DNA of 64,000 nucleotides from Acidobacteriota bacterium (lineage in GTDB: Bacteria > Acidobacteriota > Terriglobia > Acidiferrales > UBA7541), in contig JABCZJ010000002.1 of the NCBI GenBank assembly GCA_013289715.1, positions 1 through 64,000 of the forward strand, read 5' to 3'. Positions 26,205 through 34,934 of this stretch are shown one piece after another. Every line of letters begins with the position of its first letter. The first letter of the stretch is position 1. The translations under genes and the position numbers were made by a program. The notes beneath the pieces are model-generated. The model was not told the origin of the DNA and did not search any database. It worked only from the letters and a program-made list of their open reading frames with translations.

Positions 26205-26801
26205 CTACTTCGCCTTGGCCTTCTTGGCCATCTGTTCTGCGGCCACTTTGGAAATTTCCATGAACGTCAGTTTCAGGCTGCCGATCACTTCGATCAGCAG
26301 GTTGTCGTCATCCTTCGACAAATTCCCGCGCGTTTTTTCGCGCAGCGCGTCGAGCATGTCGATCACTTCGCGCGCGCCTTCCAGATCCACGAACGCTTGT
26401 CCGGTGCGCGGGTCGGCCATTCCGCCGAGCATCGCGGCGGCATTGCGCGTTAGAAAATCGATCAGCATCTGAAAACTGCGCGATGTGGGATTCATCTCGC
26501 CGCTGTCCTGTGCTTCGGCGGCCGCGTCCTCGGGCGTCACGTCCGCAAGGGCCGCGCCATTTCCGGCCGCGCCCTGCGTGTCCGCGTTTGCAGCCAACGG
26601 ACTTGGTGCCGTCTGCGTTGGCGCAGGCTTGCTTGCGGCCGCCGCCTTGGCTTTTTCCTGCGCCTGCGCCGCGGCTTTCTTTTCTGCCGCTTCTTCGTTG
26701 CGCCGCTCCTGCTCCACCACGTCCTTGCGCAATTCGCCGTCTTCGCCAAACAAGCGGCGGTCCACTACTTTGAATGTGTCTTCATGCTTCGAATCTGCCA
26801 C
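26205..26801 (-). CDS. DUF1844 domain protein
   Basis: A 198-residue cytoplasmic protein. Residues 1-110 are charged and Ala/Gln-rich with a likely coiled coil (EQERRNEEAAEKKAAAQAQE) and then a flexible Pro/Ala linker. The C-terminal 90 residues match the short DUF1844 module: SFQMLIDFLTRNAAAMLGGM, LEGAREVIDMLDALREKT and LIEVIGSLKLTFMEI. The family is widespread in acidobacteria and deltaproteobacteria with unknown function. Start is GTG 26801 with AAGGAT upstream. It is the first gene of the minus-strand run and divergent from blaI. Confidence 0.82.
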   Translation of the reverse strand: MADSKHEDTFKVVDRRLFGEDGELRKDVVEQERRNEEAAEKKAAAQAQEKAKAAAASKPAPTQTAPSPLAANADTQGAAGNGAALADVTPEDAAAEAQDSGEMNPTSRSFQMLIDFLTRNAAAMLGGMADPRTGQAFVDLEGAREVIDMLDALREKTRGNLSKDDDNLLIEVIGSLKLTFMEISKVAAEQMAKKAKAK

Positions 26802-26922
26802 GGCAGGTATCCTTGGAGGTGCTCCTGAAAGTTACAAACAAGTCTAACATCCGCTTCTGCCCGCCGACAAGCTGCACTCAGCGGCAAGCCGCGCGAGGCT
26901 GCGGCGCGCCGCATTTTTCCTG

Positions 26923-26951
26923 TTGACATGTTTCCGCCCGTCTGTTACAAC
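26923..26951 (+). promoter_or_regulatory. promoter of blaI-blaR1
   Basis: Consensus TTGACA (26923-26928) and TACAAC (26946-26951) with a 17-base spacer. The -10 overlaps the operator repeats described next. Confidence 0.65.
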
Positions 26952-26964
26952 GTGTAGCGCTACA
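26946..26964 (+). promoter_or_regulatory. BlaI operator candidate
   Basis: TACA (26946-26949), TGTA (26953-26956) and TACA (26961-26964) form alternating half-sites, and TGTAGCGCTACA (26953-26964) is a perfect 12-base palindrome touching the blaI start codon. TACA/TGTA half-sites are the known recognition unit of BlaI/MecI repressors. Binding would cover the -10 and the start. Confidence 0.6.
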
Positions 26965-27378
26965 ATGAAGAACACACAAAATACGCGTCCCCGCAATCTC
27001 GGCGAAGTCGAACAGATGGTCATGGACTACGTCTGGTCGCACGGCCCGGTTTCCTCCGAAGCCTGCCGCGAAGCCCTCGCCGCGCGCCGACCCATGAAGG
27101 AATCAACCGTTCGCACCGTGCTGCGCCGCCTGGAAGCGAAAGGCTACGTTGCGCACGAGATCAGCGGCCGCACGTACATCTATCGCGCCGCCGAGCCACG
27201 CCAAAATGTGGCCGTGCGCGCCGTGAAACACATCATTGACCGCTTCTGTGGCGGATCAGTCGAACAACTGGTAATCGGCATGGTGGATAACGCCGTGCTC
27301 GATCGCCGCCAGCTCGAGCGCCTCACGCAGAAAATCGCCGAGCGCAAGACCAGTCAGCGGAAGGAGGCGAAGTCATGA
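26965..27378 (+). CDS. blaI: BlaI/MecI/CopY family transcriptional repressor
   Basis: Winged-helix repressor of 137 residues. The DNA-binding domain is seen in LGEVEQMVMDYVWSHGPVSS, then MKESTVRTVLRRLEAKGYVA and ISGRTYIYRA. The C-terminal part is the dimerisation helix pair (VEQLVIGMVDNAVLDRRQLE). In the family the repressor is released by proteolysis after signalling by the M56 membrane protease encoded next door. The stop overlaps the blaR1 start (ATGA at 27375-27378). ATG 26965 touches its own putative operator, which suggests autoregulation. No beta-lactamase gene is adjacent. Confidence 0.93.
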   Translation: MKNTQNTRPRNLGEVEQMVMDYVWSHGPVSSEACREALAARRPMKESTVRTVLRRLEAKGYVAHEISGRTYIYRAAEPRQNVAVRAVKHIIDRFCGGSVEQLVIGMVDNAVLDRRQLERLTQKIAERKTSQRKEAKS

Positions 27379-29657
27379 ACGTCAGCCCTCTACTCGAGGC
27401 GTCCGGGAATTTTGCCGCGCATGTTTTGCAGCCGGCTGCGCGCTCGCTCGCGTTTGCGTGCGTCGCTGGAGTCGCGCTGCTAGCCTTCCGCGTGCGCAGC
27501 GTCGCGTTGCGTCTGACGATCTGGCGCGCGGTACTGCTCGTGGCGCTTGCGATGCCGCTGCTCGGACTGTTGCTTCCGCCGCTTCCTGTTTTTGTGCCGC
27601 TGGTCGCGAGATTCATGCACGCGGCGGCTGGTGCAGAAAGCGCGCCGCCCCACGAGGTGCAGTCCGGCGCGATTATCGTCAACCAGGTCGCACGTTCAAA
27701 CTCGACGAAGGTAGGCGCGTTCAGCAACAGCCTTCGCGCATCAGACGCGACGGCCGCGACGCGTGTAACGGGTGCGCTACATTCCTCAGATGGGCCGCCC
27801 GCAGGCGCGCAACCCGGTCAGGCGTTTCCGTGGCTCGCAACCTTTACCGCGTTGTACTTCGCCGTCGCAATCTTCATGCTGATTCGCCTTGCGCTCGGCA
27901 TAATTCTGGGCCGGCGCCTGGAAAGAGAATCGCAGCCAATCGAAGACGCCCACGCGCTCGCGCGCCTGCATTTTTTCGCGCGCGCGCCAGGCCTGCGCGC
28001 ACCGCCGCGCTTGGCTGAATCTGAGTTGCTCTCGGTGCCGGTGGCGTTCGGCGTGCGCCGTCCTGCCATTCTGCTGCCCGCGGGCTGGCGCGATTGGGAA
28101 CCAGCCGAACTCGACGCGGTCCTCGCCCACGAAATTTCTCACGTGGTTCGCCGCGACGCTCTCGCCGAACGCTTCTCGCTGCTGCATCGCGCGATCTTCT
28201 GGTTCAGCCCGCTCAGTTGGTGGCTCGCGCGCCATCTGGCCGATCTCGCCGAAGAAGCTAGCGACGATGCTGCGCTCGCCGCCGGTGCCGACCGCACGCG
28301 CTACGCCGAAACTTTGCTCGGATTTTTCGCGGCTCTAGAGGCTGCGCCCGGCCGCGTTTGGTGGCAGGGCGTTTCGATGGCCACTGCAGGCCAAGCGGAG
28401 AAGCGCGTCGATCGAATTCTCGAATGGAAAGGGAGCGTCGCCATGCGCTTGAAGAAACCCGTCGTGCTCGCCTACATGCTCGCCGCAATTCCAGTGGTCT
28501 GCCTGATCGCGGCCTTCCGCCCCACGATTGAAAATTCTCATGGCACGCCTTTGCAACAAGCAGCGCGACCAACGACGCAGCCTCCGGCGGTTCCGGCCGA
28601 GCAATCGGCGCGGCCAAGTGCCGCACCTGCTCCGGCTACAGCGCCCACCAGCGTTCCACCGCCTTCGGTTGCGCCCGCCACTGCTCCCGATGGCGCGCCG
28701 GAGCCGCCCGAAGCACCCGAAGTATCGGTGCGCGCGATCGTGAGGCCCTTCGTCTCGATCGAGCCGGTAGTTACCGTGGACACGGAGGTCGCGCGGCAGA
28801 TTCCGGTGGCCCCGGTTGTGTCGGTGCGCAACGTTGTCACACCAGTCGTCACGCCGGTCGTGATCCCCAACGTCATCGCTCTTGCGCCGCTCGCGAGCGT
28901 GCGTCTGCTTTCGCCGCGCGTACTCCAATCCACCATCACGACCGTCAGCCCCAACCGGGTCGTCATCGGCGAGAACGACGGCGAGGAATTCACCATCGTC
29001 TCCGGCAACTCCGTCGTAAGCGTTTCGTCCAATAGTTTTACCGTCAGCAGCGATGGCGATTCCTCTGTCCCGAATTCGCTGCGCCGCAATTTCCCCGGCG
29101 ACTTCATCTGGTTTATCCGTGAAGGTAAGGCCTACATCATCCGCGACCCGGCCACCATCAAGCAGGCCATGGATTTCTTCGCGCCCGCGCAGGCGCTCGG
29201 CCGTCAACAGGAAGAGTTGGGCAAGCAGCAGCAAGCGCTGGGCGCGCAGCAGGAAGCGCTCGGCGCAAAGCAAGAGGCGCTGGGCGAGCAAATGGAAAAA
29301 GTCCGCGTGAAAATTCCGGACATGAGCGCAGAGCTTGAGAAACTCCAGGCGGACCTGAAAAAGCTGGGCAGCGACGGCACGCAGGACGACCTGGGCCGCA
29401 TCCAAGAAAAAATCGCCGAAATCCAGGCGCGGATCGGCGAGCTGCAAGCGACGGCAGGCGAGAGACAAGCAGAACTCGGCGGAAAACAAGGCGCCCTGGG
29501 CGCAGAGCAAGGCAGGCTCGGCGCACAACAAGGGAAGCTTGGTGAACAACAAGGCAAACTGGGCGAGCAGCAAGCCGCAGCCTCGAAGAAAGCCACGCGC
29601 GACATGAAGAAGCTGCTCGACCAAGCCATCGCCAGCGGCCTGGCCAAGCCCGCGTAA
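27375..29657 (+). CDS. blaR1: BlaR1-like M56 membrane metalloprotease with heptad-repeat tail
   Basis: Membrane sensor-protease, 760 residues. N-terminal hydrophobic segments (LAFACVAGVALLAF, AVLLVALAMPLLGLLLPPL, ATFTALYFAVAIFMLIRLAL) surround a cytoplasmic M56 domain with the zinc motif HEISH at residues 252-256 and a downstream Glu pair in EEASDDAAL. A further span lies near 362-381 (VVLAYMLAAIPVVCLIAAF). The sensor part is not a penicillin-binding domain: it has a Pro/Thr/Val-rich linker, a small beta-rich region, and then a coiled-coil tail with two blocks of seven-residue QQxxLG repeats (nucleotides about 29190-29300 and 29480-29580). The signal sensed is unknown. It is coupled to blaI. 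Confidence 0.9.
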   Translation: MNVSPLLEASGNFAAHVLQPAARSLAFACVAGVALLAFRVRSVALRLTIWRAVLLVALAMPLLGLLLPPLPVFVPLVARFMHAAAGAESAPPHEVQSGAIIVNQVARSNSTKVGAFSNSLRASDATAATRVTGALHSSDGPPAGAQPGQAFPWLATFTALYFAVAIFMLIRLALGIILGRRLERESQPIEDAHALARLHFFARAPGLRAPPRLAESELLSVPVAFGVRRPAILLPAGWRDWEPAELDAVLAHEISHVVRRDALAERFSLLHRAIFWFSPLSWWLARHLADLAEEASDDAALAAGADRTRYAETLLGFFAALEAAPGRVWWQGVSMATAGQAEKRVDRILEWKGSVAMRLKKPVVLAYMLAAIPVVCLIAAFRPTIENSHGTPLQQAARPTTQPPAVPAEQSARPSAAPAPATAPTSVPPPSVAPATAPDGAPEPPEAPEVSVRAIVRPFVSIEPVVTVDTEVARQIPVAPVVSVRNVVTPVVTPVVIPNVIALAPLASVRLLSPRVLQSTITTVSPNRVVIGENDGEEFTIVSGNSVVSVSSNSFTVSSDGDSSVPNSLRRNFPGDFIWFIREGKAYIIRDPATIKQAMDFFAPAQALGRQQEELGKQQQALGAQQEALGAKQEALGEQMEKVRVKIPDMSAELEKLQADLKKLGSDGTQDDLGRIQEKIAEIQARIGELQATAGERQAELGGKQGALGAEQGRLGAQQGKLGEQQGKLGEQQAAASKKATRDMKKLLDQAIASGLAKPA

Positions 29658-29701
29658 TAGATCAACCGACTCGAGAATCCTTCGGCGACAATCTACTTTT
29701 G

Positions 29702-29755
29702 TGAATCGCGCTGCAGCGCGATTCATCCTGCGATCCCGCAGTGCGCGATCGCAGG
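29702..29755. repeat. perfect 24-bp palindrome followed by a second inverted repeat
   Basis: The bases 29702-29725 are a perfect self-complementary 24-mer (arms TGAATCGCGCTG / CAGCGCGATTCA). Two bases later CCTGCGATC (29727-29735) pairs with GATCGCAGG (29747-29755). Both sit just after blaR1 and could end its transcript or be a mobile intergenic repeat. Confidence 0.55.
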
Positions 29756-29757
29756 GG

Positions 29758-29774
29758 AGCGGCCGCCTGCTTTT
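29758..29774 (+). repeat. 17-bp dispersed repeat, copy 1
   Basis: AGCGGCCGCCTGCTTTT occurs here and, identically, at 39945-39961. In both places it lies behind a gene end and is followed within 40-70 bases by TCTCTGCG/TCTCTGTG-type runs, so a longer degenerate intergenic element is likely. Confidence 0.5.
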
Positions 29775-29954
29775 TGGGCGGGTAGTTTTGCCTTTGGTTA
29801 TCTCTGTGCACTCCGGTTTTTCTCTGCGCTCCAGCCCCCGCGTCCTCTACGGTAAATTTTTTGTAACAAGAATCAACCTCGCTCGCAAAATCCCGCAACG
29901 TGCGCTAGTCTGTTACATCGAATAAACACCGCCACTGAGCCGCCAAGGAATCGT

Positions 29955-30986
29955 ATGCCCAGCGCCAAAACAGCTAAACGTAAAGCAGCAGCGGCGCGCA
30001 CAAAGCCGAGATCAATATCGCGAAAATCGGCGACGCCGCAGAAACCCATCGCCATCTATCACGAACATCCGCGCTGGTTCGTCCCGGTTTTCGCGGAACT
30101 GGATCGCCGCGCCATCCCCTACCTGCGCCTGGACGCCGCGCACCATCACTTCGCCATATCGCCCAACGGCGATCAGCAATACGGCCTGGTTTTTAACCGC
30201 ATGAGTCCCTCGGCATGGACACGCGGCAATGCCCACGCGATTTTCTACACGCTCAGTTATCTCGCGCACCTGGAAAAGCAAGGTACGCGCGTCGTGAACG
30301 GCAGCCACGCCTTTCGCGTGGAAACTTCGAAAGCCTTGCAGCTTTCGCTGCTCGAATCGCTGGGCCTGCCGCATCCCCGTTCGGTCGTCATCAACCATCC
30401 ATCGCAAGCCATTGCTGCGGCAAAAAATCTGCGCTACCCGATCGTGGTGAAGCCGAACATCGGCGGCAGCGGCGTCGGCATTGTGCGCTTCGATTCTCCC
30501 GAGCAGCTGGCATCCGCCGTGCAGAATGGCGCAATCCAGCTTGGTCTCGATTCCACCGGCATCGTGCAGGAATTCATTCCCGCGCGCGGTGGACACATCA
30601 CCCGCGTCGAAACGCTCGGCTACAAATATCTCTACGGCATAAAAGTTTTTACGTCCGGCGAAACTTTCGATCTGTGCCCCATGGACATCTGCAAAACCAC
30701 GGACGGCGCCGAAATAAAAACCGCCTGCTTGGTGGAAGGCGCGAAGACCGGCCTGCGCGTCGAAGGTTTTACACCTCCCAAGAAAGTGATCGCCGACACT
30801 GAAAAGATCTTCCGCGCCGCGCAAATCGAAGTGGGCGGCCTGGAATACATCATTGACGAACGCGACGGCAAGCTCTACTACTACGACGTCAACGCGCTTT
30901 CAAATTTCGTTTCCGACGGCCCGCGCATCGTCGGCTTCGATCCCTTCGCGCGCCTGGTGGATTATCTGGTGAAGGAGGCGCGCTGA
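29955..30986 (+). CDS. ATP-grasp ligase, RimK/glutathione-synthetase-like
   Basis: A 343-residue ATP-grasp enzyme, expected to join a carboxylate to an amine or thiol through an acyl phosphate. The first 30 residues are Lys/Arg-rich and disordered. The central ATP-binding part shows YPIVVKPNIGGSGVGIVRF, with the Lys and Gly-rich loop, and IVQEFIPARGGHITRVE. The C-terminal metal-binding residues lie in LEYIIDERDGKLYYYDVNALSNF (Glu, Asp and Asn of the ExxxxxD...N pattern). The sequence is nearest to the RimK/LysX-like group, but no lysine-biosynthesis or ribosomal context is present. AAGGA lies five bases before ATG 29955. It is coupled to the next gene by TGATG. Confidence 0.85.
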   Translation: MPSAKTAKRKAAAARTKPRSISRKSATPQKPIAIYHEHPRWFVPVFAELDRRAIPYLRLDAAHHHFAISPNGDQQYGLVFNRMSPSAWTRGNAHAIFYTLSYLAHLEKQGTRVVNGSHAFRVETSKALQLSLLESLGLPHPRSVVINHPSQAIAAAKNLRYPIVVKPNIGGSGVGIVRFDSPEQLASAVQNGAIQLGLDSTGIVQEFIPARGGHITRVETLGYKYLYGIKVFTSGETFDLCPMDICKTTDGAEIKTACLVEGAKTGLRVEGFTPPKKVIADTEKIFRAAQIEVGGLEYIIDERDGKLYYYDVNALSNFVSDGPRIVGFDPFARLVDYLVKEAR

Positions 30987-32029
30987 TGCGTTACGGCTAC
31001 TGGCTACCCGTATTCGGCGGCTGGCTGCGCAATGTGGCCGACGAGCAGATGCCGCCTACGTGGGATTACGTTTCGCGCCTGGCGCGCCGCAGCGAAAAAA
31101 TCGGCTACGACTTGACGCTCATCGCCGAGCTGAATCTGAACGACATCAAAGGGGTGGATGCCCCTTCGCTCGACGCCTGGTCCACCGCCGCGGCGCTCGC
31201 AGCCGTCACCGAAACTTTGGAATTGATGGTCGCGGTGCGGCCTACTTTTCATCTGCCGGCGCTGCTCGCGAAACAATCTGCCAACATTGACCGTATCAGC
31301 AACGGCCGCCTCTCGCTGAACGTGGTTTCCTCTTGGTGGGCCGAAGAAGCCAAGAAATACGGCGTGCAATTCGATCAGCACGACGACCGCTACGCGCGCA
31401 CCTCCGAATGGCTGGATATTGTGGATGCGGCCTGGAAGCGAGACCATTTTTCGTACGTCGGGAAATATCATTCCGTGCAGGATCTGGTGCTGCAGCCGAA
31501 GCCGGTGGCGAAACCGCGCCCCACGATTTACGCCGGAGGGGAATCGGAAGCCGCGAAAGAATTAATCTCACAGAAGTGCGACGCTTTCGTGATGCACGGC
31601 GATTCGCCGGCGCGCGTCGCGGAAAAAATCCGCGACATGTCCGAACGGCGCGAGCGCAAGAATCTTCCGCGCATGCAATTTGGCCTCGCCGCGTATGCCA
31701 TCGTCCGCGATACCGAAGAAGAAGCGCAACAGGAGCAAGCGCGCATCTCTGACGTGCAACAGAACGCCGCTGGCTACCAGAATTATCAGCAATGGCTCGC
31801 GAACACGCAGCTGGAGCAGCGCGTCTCGCTCGAGGAATATTCTGTATCAAATCGCGGCTTGCGTTCCCGCCTGGTTGGCACGCCGCAACAGGTGGCCGAC
31901 CGCATCGGCGAATTCGAACGCGCCGGCGTGGACCTGCTGCTGCTGCAATTCAGCCCCCAAGCCGAAGAAATGGATCGCTTCTCCCAAACCGTGATCCGCC
32001 CCGCCACAGCCCACGTGGCCAGCGACTAG
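30986..32029 (+). CDS. LLM-class flavin-dependent monooxygenase
   Basis: Luciferase-like, SsuD-related FMN-dependent oxidoreductase of 347 residues. Hallmarks are YGYWLPVFGGWLR at the start, TLELMVAVRPTFHLPALLAK, ISNGRLSLNVVSSWW and PTIYAGGESEAAKEL, which match the alkanesulfonate monooxygenase group. Such enzymes need reduced FMN from a separate reductase; none is encoded beside it. The ATG shares a base with the upstream stop (TGATG), so it is co-translated with the ATP-grasp gene. A joint biosynthetic or catabolic step is inferred, substrate unknown. Confidence 0.88.
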   Translation: MRYGYWLPVFGGWLRNVADEQMPPTWDYVSRLARRSEKIGYDLTLIAELNLNDIKGVDAPSLDAWSTAAALAAVTETLELMVAVRPTFHLPALLAKQSANIDRISNGRLSLNVVSSWWAEEAKKYGVQFDQHDDRYARTSEWLDIVDAAWKRDHFSYVGKYHSVQDLVLQPKPVAKPRPTIYAGGESEAAKELISQKCDAFVMHGDSPARVAEKIRDMSERRERKNLPRMQFGLAAYAIVRDTEEEAQQEQARISDVQQNAAGYQNYQQWLANTQLEQRVSLEEYSVSNRGLRSRLVGTPQQVADRIGEFERAGVDLLLLQFSPQAEEMDRFSQTVIRPATAHVASD

Positions 32030-32169
32030 TTGTTGCGCCGACCCGTTGCGCTCGCACGCGCTACCGGACGTATGGTTTTGCGTCGGCTTGCCGCCGCTCT
32101 TGCGGACACCTAAGATTCGCCGCGGTCGAACCAGGCGAGGCTTGCCTCGCCCATCCTTGCCGCGCGGGC

Positions 32170-33051
32170 TCAGTGTATCGTTTGAAGGTACGCGCTCAGC
32201 TGAACTTCCAGCATCGCCACTCCGTTACTCATGATGTCATTGTGATCTGCCCCCTGCGAAAGATACAGCTGCTTGGGTTCGTGCGCTCTTTGCAACAGCG
32301 CCTGGGCCATCGCGGGGGGCGTTAAAGTGTCCGACGTACCCACGGCGATGAATATCGGAATATGCACCGCGTCCATCTTCGACAAGTTATCAAATCGATT
32401 GTGCGAGAGAAATGAAAGCGGGAAAGGGTGCAGGTACCAGATCGTTTTCGCAATATCAATCGTGCTGGTAAACGCGCTTATGAGAATCAGTCCGCCAGCT
32501 TCGGGATGTTCCTTCGCCATTTCAGTTGCGGGGCCCGTGCCGATGGAACGACCCAGAAAGATAATGTCGCGACTCGGTATCCGCCGTTGCACGCTGAGAT
32601 AGCGGAATGCCGCTCGGGCATCTTCATAAACGCGTCTCTCGTTCGGAGTTCCGGGGCTGCTCGATCCGTATCCACGATAGTCAATCATAAGAAGATTGGT
32701 TCCCAGGCCATGCAGGGGCGCCAGTTCTCCGCGCACAGCCTGTTCCAGAACGTATCCGTTGCCATGAAACAGCAGTAAAACTTTGTCGGAAGCGGTTGCT
32801 GCAGGAATCCACCAGGCATGGATCTGTTCCGACCCATCGACAGGAATGTGGAGATCCTCAAAAGGGATGCCGACGTCCGAGGGCGTGGCCCTTGCGTATT
32901 CGAGCGGAGCCGGGAACGCCATCTGGTCTTGCTGGAGATAGAAAAATGCGCACGCCGCGACATAAATCACGACCAGCAGGATCAGGAATCCGGCGACGAA
33001 CCTGCCAAATCGCGACTCCCCTTGATGAACAGCGACTTTGGCGGCAGGCAT
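32170..33051 (-). CDS. membrane-anchored alpha/beta hydrolase
   Basis: A 293-residue serine hydrolase with an N-terminal anchor (FVAGFLILLVVIYVAACAFF) and an extracytoplasmic hydrolase domain. The oxyanion loop is LLLFHGNGYVLEQ, the nucleophile elbow is FLGRSIGTGPA, the acid is probably the Asp in VGTSDTLTPP, and the His is in QGADHNDI. It belongs with the BEM46/ABHD13-like hydrolases. The start at 33051 gives a short cytoplasmic tail; an ATG at 33105 is also in frame and neither has a strong SD. It is divergent from the zinc-ribbon gene. Substrate unknown. Confidence 0.82.
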   Translation of the reverse strand: MPAAKVAVHQGESRFGRFVAGFLILLVVIYVAACAFFYLQQDQMAFPAPLEYARATPSDVGIPFEDLHIPVDGSEQIHAWWIPAATASDKVLLLFHGNGYVLEQAVRGELAPLHGLGTNLLMIDYRGYGSSSPGTPNERRVYEDARAAFRYLSVQRRIPSRDIIFLGRSIGTGPATEMAKEHPEAGGLILISAFTSTIDIAKTIWYLHPFPLSFLSHNRFDNLSKMDAVHIPIFIAVGTSDTLTPPAMAQALLQRAHEPKQLYLSQGADHNDIMSNGVAMLEVQLSAYLQTIH

Positions 33052-33171
33052 ATGGGGCGCGCCGAAGTATAGCAAGCACCAGCCGCGGCGTGACATCATC
33101 TCCACACGCGCTGGCGGGTCAGTATCGGATAAATGCGATTCTCAGAGGGTATGTTACGGTCGCGGCTTTCC

Positions 33172-33762
33172 ATGTTCTGCCCCCAATGCCAAGGCGAATA
33201 TCCGCCCCACGTTCACCGCTGCTGCGATTGCGATGTGCTGCGAGTCGAACGTCTCGCTGTCAAACACGGCCATTCCGAGCGTAGACAAGTATCCGGCTTT
33301 ATACTTCTCAAAGAACTGGGAGGGCTCATTGTTATCCCCAGTTATGCTTCTAGCGACGTTTCTTGTCATGGTTGCCCTCGGAGACAATCCATTTGAGGCT
33401 CAAATCGCCTCGGTCATTGGATGTACGAGTGTCGTGTTCCCTTTAGTATTTTGCGATGTCGGGCCGGGGCATGCGATCAGAGGGAAGGGGACGAAGGGGT
33501 TCAGCCTGGGTGAGAAGGCGGTTAGGAAAAAGCTGCCCCTGCTGGTGTGCATCCACGCAGGGTCTCTTGTGGTCCTGTTTGCTGGCGTGACGGGAGCAGC
33601 ACGGTTACCCCCCACAGGTGGTCTCGCTGGCATCTCGATACTGAATATTTCGACTTGATCCTGCTTTTTACTGGTGTCGCCTTGGCATTTGCTCGAATAC
33701 ATTTTTTCAGACGACTTTTCGGGCACGCTCTGAACGGTGAGCAAAGAAGTCGACTTTCTTGA
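33172..33762 (+). pseudogene. zinc-ribbon membrane protein gene broken by two frameshifts
   Basis: Three successive segments look like one protein split across frames. Frame A opens at ATG 33172 with a zinc ribbon, MFCPQCQGEYPPHVHRCCDC (CxxC and CxxC). Frame B (about 33340-33620) has hydrophobic spans MLLATFLVMVALGDNPF and IASVIGCTSVVFPLVF, then FSLGEKAVRKKLPLLVCIHA with another span. Frame A resumes near 33630 with HLDTEYFDLILLFTGVALAF and ends at TGA 33760. Neither frame alone gives a sensible protein across the region, but the joined order (zinc ribbon, then four membrane segments) is coherent. Real decay or assembly indels are both possible. Function unknown. Confidence 0.5.
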
Positions 33763-33878
33763 CGTTTGCAACGTGCCTTGCTTCCCAAGTCCTGAGAAGT
33801 CGCGCGGGTTCACGGGGGCGGGCAACACGCGCGTCCTTGTCTCGCACCAGGCTTCCCTGTAAATTGTTCTGTCGCGCC

Positions 33879-34934
33879 ATGAAGAAACGATCTCCACGCA
33901 AAATCTCGAAGCGTCCGCGCCGACAGCGCGCCACCTCGCCGCGCATCCCGTTGCACCGCCGTGACAAACTCGCCGGCGAATGGTTTGCGAAACTTGTCGC
34001 GCTGCAAGCGCGGCTGCGGGCACCGAACGGGTGTCCGTGGGATCGCGAGCAAACGCACCAATCCCTGCGCAAATTCCTGATCGAAGAGACCTACGAAGTG
34101 CTGGATGCGATGGAATCTTCTGACCCGCAGGAATTCGCTTCCGAGCTCGGCGACTTGCTGCTGCAGATCACCTTCCATTCGATCCTCGCCGAAGAAACCG
34201 GGGCCTTTACGATTTCCGACGTCATCGAATCCATCCACTCGAAAATGGTCCGTCGCCACCCGCACGTTTTCGGCAGCACGCAAGCGAAAGACTCCGCCGC
34301 GGTCCTGAAAAATTGGGAGGAGATCAAAGCGGCGGAACGCGCGCGAACAAACGGCAGAGAAGGGAAGGCGCCCAAGCAAAACGACGCGAAAGCCGCGCCC
34401 GAGTCCATACTTTCAGGCGTACCGCGGTCGCTTCCGGCGGCCCTTGAAGCCTACCAACTCACCCGCCGCGCCGCGCACATCGGTTTCGATTGGGACAATC
34501 TCGCCGGCATTTTCGAAAAGCTCGAAGAAGAGAAGCGCGAGATACTCGCATCGCTCGAAACCTCCGCGCTCGCTTCGTCGCCAGCAGACCGCCGCGCTAA
34601 GCCCACCGCCGCGCGACGATCTGCCGTCGCGCAAGCGTCCGCAACCGCCGTGCCCGCCGCAGCGGCAGTTCACGCTGCGCCCGCTTCAGCGCATCTGGAA
34701 GAAGAAGTCGGCGACCTGCTTTTCGCCGCGGTAAATGTGGCGCGATTTCTCGGCGCCGATCCCGAAATCGCGCTGAAAAAAGCAAATCGCAAATTCCAGA
34801 CGCGTTTTCAGTGGATGGAATCAGCCGCGCGCGCCGAAGGCCATCGTCTCGCCGACCTGCCACGCGAGCGCATGGAAGAATTGTGGAATCTCTCGAAGCT
34901 GCAACAACCTCTCGAGGCCGCGCACACGAAATGA
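33879..34934 (+). CDS. mazG: nucleoside triphosphate pyrophosphohydrolase MazG
   Basis: Hydrolyses (d)NTPs, including damaged ones, to monophosphates; 351 residues with two MazG domains. The first has APNGCPWDREQTHQSLRKFL, EETYEVLDAM and ELGDLLLQITFH (EExxE and ExxD metal-binding helices). The second has ARRAAHIGFDW-like RRAAHIGFDW, then EEEVGDLLFAAVNVAR. A basic 30-residue N-terminal extension and an Ala/Pro-rich insert of about 50 residues inside the second domain, between EEEKREI and LEEEVGDL, are unusual. ATG 33879 is used. The stop overlaps the GNAT start (ATGA at 34931-34934). Confidence 0.92.
   Translation: MKKRSPRKISKRPRRQRATSPRIPLHRRDKLAGEWFAKLVALQARLRAPNGCPWDREQTHQSLRKFLIEETYEVLDAMESSDPQEFASELGDLLLQITFHSILAEETGAFTISDVIESIHSKMVRRHPHVFGSTQAKDSAAVLKNWEEIKAAERARTNGREGKAPKQNDAKAAPESILSGVPRSLPAALEAYQLTRRAAHIGFDWDNLAGIFEKLEEEKREILASLETSALASSPADRRAKPTAARRSAVAQASATAVPAAAAVHAAPASAHLEEEVGDLLFAAVNVARFLGADPEIALKKANRKFQTRFQWMESAARAEGHRLADLPRERMEELWNLSKLQQPLEAAHTK

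Noticed and set aside
28335..29726. 463-codon minus-strand frame over blaR1
   Set aside because: Antisense shadow of the repeat-rich blaR1 tail.
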